Assembly: GCF_963678635.1 (NCBI RefSeq)
Contig: NC_087063.1
Coordinates: 18,893,814 to 18,957,813, forward strand
Length of the DNA stretch: 64,000 nt
Source: Symsagittifera roscoffensis
Lineage: Eukaryota > Xenacoelomorpha > Acoela > Convolutidae
Direction of reading: 5' to 3'
Below, one piece after another: positions 44,532-56,830 of the stretch (positions are counted from its first letter, which is position 1; every line of letters starts with the position of its first letter). A model generated the notes under the pieces. It searched no databases and was not told where the DNA came from. It saw only the letters and a list, made by a program, of their open reading frames with translations. Made by a program: the position numbers and the translations under genes.

Positions 44532-45161
44532 GTACATATACTCCATTCAGTCAATGGACAAAATGAAGAAACATTCCTATAGCTTATAGCAAATATGTTA
44601 TCCAACACTTAAAAAAAGTGTTCTAGATCAAGTTTGTCGCTCAATTCCTTCGAGCTTTTGATCCGCAATGACGTCGAGTTGATTTTGCATCCAGGAAACC
44701 ATAAAAAAAATTAAGGATATCTTGAATGATTTCAAAATTTGGTAAATTTGAGGATAATTTTGTTACTGAAAAAACGAGTATGCACTAGTTCAGAATTTAT
44801 TCCTGTGATTTATTAAGCCGGTGGCAAACTAGTAATTATCGGCCGAATTCTCAAGTTGTATTTCAGCTGCGCGAATGAAGCCGTGCTCGTTTGGTGGCGC
44901 TAAAGTTTGATGGTAGGCCAACAAGTCGAAGGGAAACAAGTCGAAAAAAGATAGCCATTCCAAAAAACGGAAAACATTGCATCATATCAACATACTGTTA
45001 CTGTTGTAATGCCACTGATGCATAATTCTGATATAATTTCGGCTTCAAGATATGGAGGTTTGTAAATATGGGAGATTTTTCAACATCGTCGCGTTAGGTT
45101 TATGTTCCGGGTAGGAATTATGTAATTGCGTTAGTGTCAGCTAATACTGTGCTTTGATCAG

Positions 45162-45306
45162 GTATTTTCCCTCTGGCGGAGCTCCCCTCGGAAACACGAT
45201 GAGTAACACCTCCTCTTCGGGAGGCACGAATGCTTCTAACGCAGGTGGTGGGGGAGAAGGAGTGGACATGCACTACACGAACAACGGGTACCTCTCATTC
45301 AGTTAA
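45162..45306 (+). CDS. Endophilin-B, last visible exon: Gly/Ser-rich tail and stop
   Basis: Acceptor CAG at 45159-45161. The split codon gives RYFPSGGAPL, then a Ser/Thr/Asn/Gly-rich tail ending NNGYLSFS and TAA at 45304. The five exons total 927 nt, 308 residues; SH3GLB1 has 365, the difference being the C-terminal SH3 domain. No SH3 signature (ALYDY-like start, WW, final Y) was found before the next gene at 46780. A donor-like GGTACC near the end of the exon could allow splicing to an SH3 exon, but I see none in the window. Confidence 0.75.
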
Positions 45307-46779
45307 ATCAACTGAACTCTGACAATCAGCGCCTACACGATACCATCATGTGTAGATATAGTACATGCAACACAGACAATTTCTATACACTAATGCAGAC
45401 ATAATTTAAACCCATGTTCTTGTAGAAGAAAAGGTTGCGTTAAGCTATTGCAGTTCTAAATTTGGCGGCGAGTTCAGCTATCTTAGAGTTGTGTAATGTG
45501 ACTACTACCACCGCTATTGTGATCAGTATTTGATTCAATGAATTATCCAGTCAGAAAATTCATCATTCGCTGCAAAAAATATCTTTTTTTTCCTTCTCGC
45601 TTCAAATTTGGAAGAAGATTAGAACAACGTGAATATCAAATATCAAGCGAATCAAACTTCAATTTAAAGTATTGGTTAATTTGTTTGATTATGAATTATA
45701 ACTTTTAAACGCTACACTTGAATGGATGTAAACCATAGTTAAATGTTCATTCCAAATTACTTTAGTCATCTGCGAATGGTTTAAACACGGGTTTTAAATC
45801 AAAATCGAGTATCTTCATTGCTCAGTCATTTCATCTGATTTTGTTCCGTTTTTTTTGTGCAAAAAATCAAAAAGTAATGCCGTCATATTTATTGAGTGCT
45901 GTTTTGTCTTTTTTATTGTTCTAGTTATAATTTATCAAATCAGCCCTTCTTCATCTATAATGTAGCTAGCTAGTGTACTTTTGATTCTAATATATTAATT
46001 TTAGCGTACGCCACCCTGTGCAATGAATCAATTTCAATCTTCTAAATCTAATTCAAATTGAAGTGATCTGCCATCACAGAAAAGATGATCAATCAGGTTT
46101 TTGATGGAGATATTTTTGAGGCTCTTTCACATTGGTGCTTACTTCTTTTGTAACCTTCTGTGAAATCGTTTCATTATGTCAGGAAAAAATATTTATAGAC
46201 CCCTTCCTTATATAAAAATCAACATTTTATAAGTCGGAAGGGGACTGTAATTTAAAGTATCTTAAAAAACGTATGATTGAGTGTGCAGAAAAATGAAATT
46301 TATCCTCGATACGCCATAAAAACACACCGATATCCTTAAAAGTATTAGAAATTTGAGAAGAATCATACAGAAAAGAGAAAAGAAAAAATGTGTGGCTATT
46401 GATATGGACACATTGCGTTTTCGACTTTGATCGCTGCTTAGTCTTAGATTGCCAAATGAACTACTCTGAGCTTTTCTGCTGTATTACCCACCCACCCATT
46501 AGCCTTGATCTGAGTTGACTGATTGTGTTATATTGTGAAAATTGGATATTTATTCGCTTTTATACCGAATCAAATTAGAAATTTAATGTTTATGCTTCTT
46601 TTTTTCCCAAGTTTTAGAGCATCATATTTTTTTACCAATCTTCGAAAATCAAAATAAATCAGTGGATCCACATAATTTATAAATTTAGACTATAAAGCTT
46701 GAGCTCATGTTCAAAATAAAACTTGTTTAGCTGAATGGGTCTTAAATTTTATAGAGTTGTATTTCCTAAATTGCCCAAA
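45307..46779. other. Intergenic stretch between endophilin-B and the unknown gene
   Basis: AT-rich with no ORF of note. It probably contains the endophilin-B 3' UTR and the promoter of the following gene. No specific site is recognised. Confidence 0.5.
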
Positions 46780-47044
46780 ATGAGTAGTCCAAGTAAACCT
46801 GAAGACAGCGATAGTGCATCAAGAATCGGGAGGAGCTGCTCTGGCTCTGCTCTGTCCAAGATATGCTTCAAGTTCAGTCTAGATAACGATGACATCTCCG
46901 TGTCCACCATTGAACATGTCTCATCAAGCTCACACGAAACAACAAACTGCAGAAGTTATTCGGGTCGCACTGAAGTGCCAAGAAATAATCAAAAGTCCGA
47001 AAAAGATGGATTTGCTTCAGTTAAACATAAGCTTAACAAAAATG
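46780..47044 (+). CDS. Unknown Ser-rich protein, exon 1
   Basis: ATG at 46780 opens MSSPSKPEDSDSASRIGRSC, then a Ser-rich stretch to LNKNG. An in-frame ATG at 46735 lies upstream. The donor GTAACT leaves one base over, which fits exon 2 exactly. I do not recognise the protein. It looks disordered, with phosphorylation-prone Ser runs. The nine later exons share this character and chain by phase, except at one join. Confidence 0.6.
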
Positions 47045-50000
47045 GTAACTAACTTAAGCAATTGTCTATGTATTGCCAAAGTACATTGGGGAAATGGGAG
47101 GACGTTAAACTGGTAGTCTCTATGTCGGCGGTTCAGTTACGGCCGATGTAAAAATTATCTAAGCTTTTTTTCAAGACCCTTTTATAGGTATTGATGTTTT
47201 TTCGGTTTTTTCCAGGAAGTCATGCAATTGATTCATGCAAACTTTTTTTGATTTCTTTTTAACTTCAGTTCTTTTCCTTTAAAGGAAGGCAAACTGCACT
47301 ATCGAACAGCAAAAGTGTAGAGGTTACGACTTCTAATTTGAATTTTCAGGATTCCTAGCGGATTAAAAACAATTGATTCAGTTATCTCGAATTGAGTTAC
47401 TTCTATAAAAAGGCAACCATAAATTGTTTTGAAAATTCAAAGAGCTCCAAGGACATGTTTTTTATATAAAATTCAAAAACTACATTGAATTTCGAAAATT
47501 GAAGTGTTTTTTTTTAAATAAAAAATCCAGTTCTCCTTCGTTTCCTTGCTTTTATTGACTATTCCAACCCTGTTCGCAATGTGCTCTGTTTTTTTTGCTT
47601 GTATTCGCGAAAGGCAGTTAAACCCCTGTATTGCGCTCGTGAAAGCATTGTCAAATCGGAGAAAGACTTTTTAAGGCGGGTAGTTTAGTTTGTCTATGAA
47701 AATCACAAAATCATATTCTCAAACATGTACTTCGTGATACAAAACATTATCAAATCGGAGAAAGACTTTTTAAGGCAAGTAGTTTGTCTATGAGAATCAC
47801 AAAATCATTTTTTCAAATCTTATTTGTGTAGAACGAAATCATCTCTAAGCAAAGAGATTCTGTTTTAGGAGGCCTGACGTGCTATCAGATCACAAATTTT
47901 CATGGACATTTCTTATTTCTGAATTTAGTGGTTTTTTAGCTATTTGTTTCTACTACACTTAATGTTTTCCTCTCGTTCTGTATCGAGTTTTTTCTTTTGA
48001 AATTGAAATAAAAGCAAGTTAATGAAATTTAGGATTTTCATTTTAATAATTAATAAACCATTCTGATAGCAAAAAAAAATAGACGACAGTTGTTTCACTT
48101 GCATTTTCTTTTGGATATATTTTTTTTCGTTTCAGTCAGTTTGGACATAATTCAGAGCCGTTATGGTCTCAACTTCTTGTGATATCTGAAACTTATTGTT
48201 GCTAATTTAGTCAAATTAAAGGCGCATCGAAGTTTTGGTTAAAAAAATGTAAAGTTTATCTATTTCGTCTGCCTTAAAAAAGTCCCACGTTCGGATTTGT
48301 TTGACCATTTATCCTCAACGCTTGCTGTTGTTTTCCGTCGCAGTTTTTCATCGAAATGAGTTTCTTTTTGAGACAAACATTTGCACATTTCGGGTGTTTT
48401 TTTGGCGTTTTTTTCAATATTTTATACGATTCGGTGGTTTTCTGTATGGCAAGTGGCGGATCAATTGTTTTGCCTGAGCTGTTTTTCTGAAAATAATTTT
48501 TTTTTCAAGACTGCTCGAGATAAGCATAGGCAAGTTTTGATAGAGCAATTGTTTCGATATTTAAGAAAGGTGCTATGTTTTGTACACGCGGCTCCCTTGT
48601 AATCTTATGTTGGCTAGTTTTTTTTGTTTTGCTACTGGTGCGAAGCGTGGACTCGCGCAGTGGTAAAGTTCTACGTTCAATTTCATTATGAACATCAGTC
48701 ACATTGCAACTTCTACGGTCAGATTGCAAAGACAAATGCGACAGAAACGATTTACGTTTTTGCGCAATATGCAAGAAATTGGCATTGGCGAAATTACAGT
48801 TAAATTGTTTGTTAAATAGAAAATTTAGCCACGGCTGAAATTATTCACACAAATTTTGTTTTTCCGACCATGACAGATAGAAACTATGATTGTTCTTACT
48901 ACACAATTTTAGGCTCAGCAAAGAAAATCTACAGGCGGTCAAAAAATGTCAGTGTCAAAAAAAATGGTTTGAAAGTTTGTTTTTCAAACTAAATGAACGG
49001 AACTTTACAAGTGACACGATGAGAGTCATTTGTAAACCAAGCGCAATTTAATTTCCTATAAATTAGTCTAGATATTATGTCGTCTGAGTTAACTAATTCA
49101 ATCGCCCTTACTAGTAGCAAAAAGTCGACAGGAAGTTAAATAATTCAAATAGTACGAAATGTTCTTGACTATATATTTAATATGCAATTTCTGTGGAATC
49201 CGGAAAATTGATTGCTAACTAAAAGCCAAATTTATTGAGACCTTGTTTTGCAAATTTTACTTGGATTGATTCACGGTGTTTGTTTCCAGTCCGACTTTCG
49301 AAGAATTTAAGGATTATTTTAACTCGATAGTATTTTTTTTAAAATAAATTTCGGCTGCTCAGCTAACGATTTTGAAGAATTTTTTCCATTTTTCCATTTT
49401 GCCTTTTAACGTTTATGGAGCAGTAATAACATAACATAAAAAAATAAAAAAAAATAAAATGAAAAACTTTTTTTTCTAGAACTTGAAAATTTTTCTAAAA
49501 AAATCATCCCCCACATGCCATATAAAGTACAAAACAATAGATTTCGCTCCTTGTAACAAATCAATTATGGCAAATAAGCTTCTTTCAACCAATTTGGAAC
49601 GATTTCTAAGACGGATTAAATCTTCGCTTACGCGTTAATAGCGCGAATTATATCGCGCGTTAATTGTCCCAAATTGGTCAAAATGGCAATCTTTAAACCC
49701 TCATAACTTCACAAAAAATGATCACAGGTGAAATATCTTTTCAAATTTAAACTCAGGACAACAATAGCTTTCGAATGATATACAAAATTTCCGTCAAAAA
49801 TGGCTAGTTAAAAAGTCGAAATTTGTCTGAAGAAAAAAAACCCACCCCGAGCACAAATATTCCGTTACTTTCGTATCGAAAGTCGGAACAATAAAACCAC
49901 CAGAGAAATGAGGCCAACCGATTGATCTAAAATTTGCGTTAATAAAAGCATCATATATAATTCACTACTAATGTTTAAAACCAAGGTGTTAAGTTTGTAA

Positions 50001-50800
50001 CAATGGCATCCTGGTACACAAACGAACATGAGCGAATATGTGCACATTTTGTACTTGGGTAAAATGTCGAAAAAAATGGATAGGTTTTATAAGTAAAAAC
50101 GTGCTGTGCTGTGCTTGGATGAGTTAAACTTATGATGAACTAGAAAACTTTTTTGAAACATTACGATTTCAGCTAATATAGCGCTAAGAGAAGCTTCAAA
50201 ACCAGTTTTTCTCGCTGTACTCGCTCAAAATTGAGACCAAAAGATAAATTTTCTAACCTGTTTTTCTCGATTGAAAAGGCTCTAACATTATGCTTCACTC
50301 GGTCAATTCTGATGATTATTTGGAGTACCTGGTTCTACTTGTAAAATGTGTAAAAAAACTGATGCTCACCCGAAGTCGGAACAAAATTTCATCGCCGAGC
50401 TTGGCATAGTGGTGGAGGTCATCAAAGAACGTCCGTAAGCGTTAAGTGTGCTATCATAGAAAAATCCTTTCAGTAGTGATTCAGATTCAAAAAATCTATC
50501 GAGAAAAAGTGGTCGAATTTGTTTTGCTGTTCAGACTCAATTTACCACCATAGAAGTGAGTGCAAAGAGTTACTCCCACCTTTATTTCACAATTGTTTGA
50601 CCTAGATTTTTTGCTAAAAGCAAAAGTCAACCAATCGCAGACCAAAATTTAAAAAAGAAGAAAAATAGTTGTTTTCGTTTTTAAACTTATTGCAGAAATA
50701 ACTGTCCGGATCTTTCTGAGCTACTAGCTACTCTAATTACATATAGTTCTTTTTACATTCAAATTAAACCTGTGATTGTCCGTAGCTGTCCGTAGTGCAG
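47045..50800 (+). other. Intron 1 of the unknown gene, repeats inside
   Basis: Contains a degenerate tRNA-like head (about 47085-47150), a GGAAGGCAAACT-family element (about 47246-47400), a direct duplication of about 75 bp beginning TCAAATCGGAGAAAGAC (47650 and 47750), a nested palindrome (49588-49680) and a GATTCGGATTCC-family element (about 50390-50620). Confidence 0.6.
49588..49680. repeat. Nested palindrome
   Basis: Outer arms ACCAATTTGGAAC (49588-49600) and GTCCCAAATTGGT (49668-49680) pair with one mismatch. Inside them TTAATAGCGCGA (49635-49646) pairs with TCGCGCGTTAA (49653-49663) with a bulge. It may be a foldback element. Confidence 0.65.
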
Positions 50801-50901
50801 TTTGTGACGTGAACAATCTGGTGCCGAATTCGCAATTTGCCTTTCCTGGTGATCATCACAGTAATCTAGCTACCACAGAAGACTCATCTAGGTCTCAACA
50901 G
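50801..50901 (+). CDS. Unknown Ser-rich protein, exon 2
   Basis: Acceptor TGCAG and donor GTAAGT. With the base from exon 1 it reads CDVNNLVPNSQFAFPGDHHS and on to SRSQQ, in phase 0 at the end. It is open only in the frame required by exon 1, which supports the model. Confidence 0.6.
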
Positions 50902-52611
50902 GTAAGTTCCAAAATATAAAAATTGTTGCTTCATGTCTTTTGACTCATTAATATTCATAATTTCCAGTTTTCTGGTGCACAAAATCAATCGATTCAATTT
51001 TGTAAGAAAATCATCTTAGGAGTCTTTATAAGCTTCAATACCATGTTCACAATGTCGCATGCAGAATTTTTTGGCCAGCCAATTTGAATTTTTCGAACTG
51101 TTACGAGCCATAAATGGACCATATTTAGCAAATAGTTTGCATTTCATCAGTGTTCGAAAAAAATGCCATTTGCGAGCACTTTTTGAAAGTTTTGACAAAA
51201 TTTTTCATTGTTGCGCGTTTTCACCTCAAAATTAGAGTAAGCTGGCGCCCAAGGCATTGGTTTATTGAAAAAAATGTCTTTAAAGAGTAAAAAATGTGAA
51301 ACTTTTCGAAATATTTGGCAAGCATGCTAGTTTTTTGTGTGTATGAAATTATCTCTGCAAGTAATTGACTGACAAAGAGTTGTAAGTTTCACTGTCCAAA
51401 TCTGACCAATTTTAATTTCAAAAACTCGAAACTTCGAAGCAAAGACTGTTTCTCAAACCTAATGGTGGATATTGCCAAGTCTTTTTACACTTGCCAGAGT
51501 AAGTGGCTTGTAATCGGGAACTAGACTTTTTCCCCTGTAAACAACTTTTCCTACAAATTTTGAAGTTGCTTTATAAGTGAACCTTAGCAGCGACTAGACT
51601 TTTACCCATTTGGCCAAGAGGTAATGCGATTGCTTGTTTTTTTTTCAGTATATATGAAATTGATTTTTTTCGGGATAAATTAAATGGTCGTTTTTTCGTT
51701 GCCTGTTCATGTTTTGTCGACTTAGTTGCCCCATCGTTGAATTTTTTTGAGCATTGGCGCGTAGATTTAATTTTTATCGTAGAGGCAAGTGTTCAAAATT
51801 AATAGCGTTGTTGCCGTTTTATATATTTTTTTAGTTTTCCTTTTTTTTTGCTTAAAAACTCTGTTTAATTACTTCTTTACCTGATTTTGTGTCGCTTCCG
51901 AGGCAAAAATTGATTGATTTTTTTTATTATTCTGCGATTGATTTTATGTGATTGTGATTGATTTAAAATTGATTGAATTTTATAACATGGGTGCCTAACA
52001 AGTTATAATTCAGGTAATTAGTGTTGAAAGACTTCAAAATTTACAACATATTAGCTCAAAATTTGTTTATGGCAATAGTTTCTGATGGCATGTTTATTTT
52101 CGGCTCAATTGATGTCTATTGATTTTATGATTTCTATCACATTTTCTATTCGCTAGCTTCCAATGCTGCGCTTGCAAGCATCGCAGGTGATCCGAAGCTC
52201 CGTTTTGCCTCTGAGTTCTAAAATTGATTGTTCCACATTGTAACCATTTTTTTGCGCAACTTTGTTACTTTGAGATTTTCGGTCTGAATTTTGTTAAACT
52301 AATCAAACTTATCAGTTTCGAACTAATATATATCACGGCTCTTAAATTCTATGTTGGAAATACGTATTGAACGTGACTGTACATCACATAAAGTTAATTT
52401 GTCAAGTAACACAAACCTTTCATACTACTCGACGATGTTTCCAAGAAACTCAATAAAAATTTTTAAAAGTTTTTTGGATTTCAATCTAACTGTATGCTTT
52501 TAATAAAGCTTTGATCCAGTGCAAATTATGTCTGCGTTGAGCTATATATTTATATCGCCAGTTCAGGAAACCGCAATAAAAAATAAGCTGAAAATGTTTA
52601 TGTGTTTGTAG

Positions 52612-52731
52612 CCACGTAGAATTTCTTATGAAAAAGTTTATTCCATCTCAACTGTTCAATCCAAAACCGCTAGTTTTAGACCAATGTACACTTCCGAGCA
52701 GATCAATCAGACACGACTTCCAAATCAAATG
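52612..52731 (+). CDS. Unknown Ser-rich protein, exon 3
   Basis: Acceptor TTTGTAG, donor GTAAGT, 40 codons in phase 0 reading PRRISYEKVYSISTVQSKTA and on to LPNQM. It is the natural continuation of exon 2. Confidence 0.6.
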
Positions 52732-53196
52732 GTAAGTGTTTCGGTTTACTGCTTGCAAATACCACAATACTGTTTTTGTTAAAATAAGCAATCTTAATAT
52801 ACTTATACTGTAGATAGATGCCTAATGCTTGAGGCAAATGAGTGCAACGAGTTTCATGGTTCTTTTTTATTTAAGTGTTAAAACATTTTTTTCATGTTCC
52901 TTGTAAATTTGATATCCCCATTTATGTTTTTACACAATCTTCCTTCTTCATTGAATTTGTCAAAATTTGTGTTGCATCGGCTTTTGTTTATGGGGTGCAA
53001 AGCTCCATTTCTTCTGTTTCAAACCATCTATTTGGGCCATATGTCTATCCTTCTGGTCAAAACTGTTCAGTTCATTAAGTAAGGATCGCATATGAAGCAT
53101 ATCTTGGATGAAAAAACTATAACAAAGTTCGGAAGAGTGTCTTCAGTTTGTTGTTGTCATTTCAAAATTATACTTTGGTGTCTTTTTACTGCGTAG

Positions 53197-53418
53197 AAGG
53201 TGCTGACAGCAAGAGTGACAGAGGGAGCCGAGGAAAAGCATCTCACGTGCGTGTTCTAGTGCCAGACAGTTCTGGATGTTTCACAAGTAAGTCCACCACC
53301 AACACGAATTCCAATCTGACTGCAGATGAAGTGGACCAGGAGAGTGCGGCGGATAGTATCGTCTCTGTTTCTCACAGAAACAATCAGCTGCACGAACACC
53401 AAAATTCCCAATCAACAG
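53197..53418 (+). CDS. Unknown Ser-rich protein, exon 4 (alternative donors)
   Basis: Acceptor TTTTTACTGCGTAG. It reads GADSKSDRGSRGKASHVRVL, then a Ser/Asn/Thr-rich stretch to QNSQSTG. Two donors fit, GTAAGT at 53287 and GTCCGA at 53419, 132 nt (44 codons) apart and both leaving one base over, so either preserves the frame. The exon needs one base from the exon before it, which exon 3 (phase 0) does not supply but exon 1 does. Either exons 2-3 are optional, a weak acceptor at 53213 is used, or a small exon has been missed. Confidence 0.5.
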
Positions 53419-54240
53419 GTCCGATCTGTTTCAATTGCAATTTTCAAAAAGAATATCCCATTGCTGCTAAAGTAGCACTCAATAATCCGAACGCAGTTCT
53501 CTCTGCAAAAAAAATGATCAAAACATTTTTTTTTCATGAATATTGATCGTTGTTTGGCTAACCTGGTAGCTAAACTAAGCTTCAGGAACTTTTTAATAAA
53601 AGCTTAATTAGCGCAAAATGTATCAATTCAGCGTGGTGGTCGCGGTATCAAAGCGGTCAGTGCCATAAGTGCCAAATCAGTGCAAAGCGTGATCTTCCAG
53701 TGCCATATCAATGTCAGCAAATCCAAATCAATGCCCAAATTTTTTTCACCGCACTTGCCCACTAATTCAATTAAAATCAAAACAAGTTTACAGTCAGTTC
53801 GATGTCATCAGTGCCAGTGGTTTTCGAGACACTGTGGCTACTTTTTTCAATTACTGGGTGAAGAGTGCTACAAAATTTTTAAATTAAATTAAAATATAGG
53901 AACAAACATGAAGTAACGTAAAGACCCAAGAGTTCAATCAACATGAACTTTTCAGTTCTTCAATGAATCACTTTTCACCACCAAAGTATTTCATTTTTCA
54001 TTTTGATCTAAGCCTTGCTTCCATGTTGCTTTGCAAATTATTTCTCCAGTATAGTTTATTTTGATGCCAGTCTCCGTTTTTTTTCTAGCATTGGGCATTT
54101 CGCGGAGTTGCCCTCGTTCAAGACGCTAAATGGTATTGGTTGCCACAACCCGGGTTGACCTCCATACACCGAAAATGCTTATCATACTATTCCATACGAC
54201 AAAAATCATTATCTTTCAATTCCATACATCAAGTGTATGG

Positions 54241-54427
54241 AGAAAATGCTTGTCATACAATTTTCATACATTTTCAAAAAACAACACAAAATAAAAACTA
54301 AACACTTTCTGCGGCTTTTTGAGAACAGTTGATTAGGTTGGTAACGGCAAAAAAACTGACTTAAAATTTTTTTAAAATGCTTACCATACTTTTTCCATAT
54401 ATGAAAATTGTATGACAAGTATTTTCG
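54241..54427. repeat. Foldback: 27-bp inverted repeat
   Basis: GAAAATGCTTGTCATACAAT plus seven more bases (54241-54267) is the inverse of 54401-54427 with one mismatch, around a loop of about 130 bp. Partial extra copies (AAAATGCTTACCATAC at 54375; CCATACATCAAGTGTATGG at 54223) surround it. Confidence 0.75.
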
Positions 54428-55584
54428 CCATAAGAGATAATTTTTTCGAAAAATTTTATAAACTTCAAAAAAAATGGTAGCATTTTTTTCAAAGGATGAG
54501 AACAAAATGCGAAAACAAATCCGTTCAAATCCAAGCAAAGGAGAAGCAATCAAGAACGAAAAAAAAAGAACTTTCGTTTAATTTTTTTTCTCTCGAAAAT
54601 GCTTTGCTGCAAGCAACCTTTTCTGGAATTCGTCACCCTTTGGCATTTTTAGGGGTTGCAGATAGATAATAAAGCCCTATAATTATGTAATTTAATCGTT
54701 TTCCATAGAAAAAAAATCAAAAATGAAAAAATAAATTTTTTTGGAAGATCGATTTTTTTTTCTTTTGAGCTTTCATTTTACATTTTACAATTCCACACCC
54801 AACTGTGATATCTGTGATTTTTGCGATGTTTTGTGAAAACAATATGGTTGATATCTAGTGAGAGAAACCGAGAGAGGGTGTTATTTCAAACTTTTTATTC
54901 TTTTTTCAATATCTACCAATTTTTAAATCTATCATTTTTTTTTTCAAATTTCAGAAAAATTCACATTGATTGCCAATATTAATGCCGTCTAACCCACCGA
55001 TTTCTTATTTGGGCAATATTTACCTGTTGGGTGTCGTGGCAAAAACCAAAAACAAAGCGAAACTAAAAAACTATTTTTTACTGTTAAAAATAGCTAGTTA
55101 ATATTTGTTTCTGAGTGAGCTGTCTGGTCTTCCAGTCGTCGCTTTTTCTGATGATATTGCTGATGAATTTTGGTGATAAAGTTCGCATTTCGAGTGATGT
55201 GGTCGTATAACTATCTTGGAACGAATTTCTAAGATAACCAAGGAGGCACGATAACAATGAAGCCTTATCTAGATTTTCTACAAGATATGCCATTTTTAAA
55301 CTCCTAAGTCTTTATTGAAGATTTATTTACGGAGTAGACAAACAAAGGACAAATATTGCAATCAATTGTAATACTTTCCCCGGAAGCTCAATTGTAATAT
55401 TTTCCTCCGAAAACTTCCAAGTCTTTGTAATTGAGAAAGAAGAAGTTCGGTCATGATTATCTTTGGTTCCAAGGATAGTGTTCTCAAATTTTTCTTAGAA
55501 ATGCCGGCCCAAATAGTTCTCCGCAAAATTAAAGGCCTTTTGCGAACTCGAAACTTCGTCCTTCTTTTCATACAATTTTTTATT

Positions 55585-55680
55585 ACGCTTGCAATTAGCA
55601 AGCGTTATCAAATCGGAATATAGACTTTTTTCGGGTTAACAACTAATTTGACAAAATCACTGATTCATTTGCTCAGTTAT
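55585..55680 (+). repeat. ACGCTTGC-hairpin element, copy 1
   Basis: A perfect 8-bp stem ACGCTTGC-AATTA-GCAAGCGT (55585-55605), then ATCAAATCGGAATATAGAC, TTTTTTCGGGTTAA and an ACAAAATCAC..GATTCATTT block. The same order recurs at 60095-60185. Confidence 0.75.
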
Positions 55681-55949
55681 CGTGTACTGCATTGAATTCG
55701 GCAAACATGCTCAGTTTCTTGAAAATTCAAATTAAACTACTAGTTGCGAAAATTATCAACAGTTATTTTTTTTCTCGTCTTAAATGGTTTGCTGGCAAGC
55801 GATTTTTTGATAAAAACTTTGCTACAAAATAGAAAAACGTCTTACACTATTCAGGGCGCGAATAGTATTTTTAGGTTCAAATTCCAAAAATATTTCATAG
55901 CATGAATGGGTTTGCAAAAAATTATAAACTCTAAAGCAAGCTGAAGCAT

Positions 55950-56830
55950 TTATAAGCAAGTCCATGACGTGATGAAACTTCGAATTTTTCATATTGAGTT
56001 CATATCATTTTTTTTTCATATATCATTGAAGAAGTTGGATCGAACAAATATTCTTAAGCAGGCTCATCAAACGATAAAATTTTTAAGAGTCTTGATTGAT
56101 TTCAGAGCCCGAGACAGCTCTCACACAAAAATAAACAAAATAGACTTTCTCAGCAAGAATTTTTTTAGCAAACTATTCAAACGACGGCGGAGTATGTCAA
56201 GTTATTTCAATAAAAGACTCGTTCTAGAAATGTTCAATTTTATTTTAGCAAGCTTTCAAGCGATAAAACTTTGAATCTTATCATGTTACTTTATAGCGAT
56301 TCAGTTCGCAAGAAGTTGGAGCTTTCAGTGGCAAGCTTTTCAAGCGCGCGCTTTTCAAATTAAAGATGATTCATAGAGCAAAAAGATTCGCAAAAGGTTT
56401 TTTTCATGAGCAGGCCAACCAAGAGTTAAAAATTTTAAAACAAATTTAAAAAATTCGTAGAGCTAATCGGTTCGCGAAAACTAAGTTTTTCCAAGCCAGA
56501 CAATTACACGATATTTCTCCATATTCAATTTGATTTTAAATGTGAAAAGATACACATATTGTTTAAAAATTTTAGCAAGCTTTTCAAGTGAGCTATTCTA
56601 GAAATTTGTACAATGATTCCACGGAGCGAATGAATTCCTAGTTATGCCATTGTGAAATAATTTTCGAGCTAATCCATTGTCTTTACCAGCCCACAAAGTT
56701 TGGATTTGTGTTAGCAAGCTATTTAAGCGATAAAACTTTGAATCAAGTCAAAAACACTCATACAGCAAGTCAGTTTGGGGCAGTTCAAACTTTATAAGAA
56801 AGCTATTTAAGCAAAAAAACTTTGAGACAA
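55950..56830 (+). repeat. Diverged satellite-like array
   Basis: The core AGCAAGCTTTTCAAGCGATAAAACTTTGAATC recurs in degenerate form near 55958, 56058, 56168, 56249, 56331, 56577, 56716 and 56792. It alternates with a GGTTCGCAAAAG-like phrase preceded by TAGAGC. Spacing is roughly 75-140 bp. The units are strongly diverged, so the array is old. Confidence 0.6.

Noticed and set aside
46735-46779. Upstream in-frame ATG as the start of the unknown gene
   Set aside because: The added residues are not needed and the downstream ATG at 46780 opens the Ser-rich sequence directly; left as an alternative.
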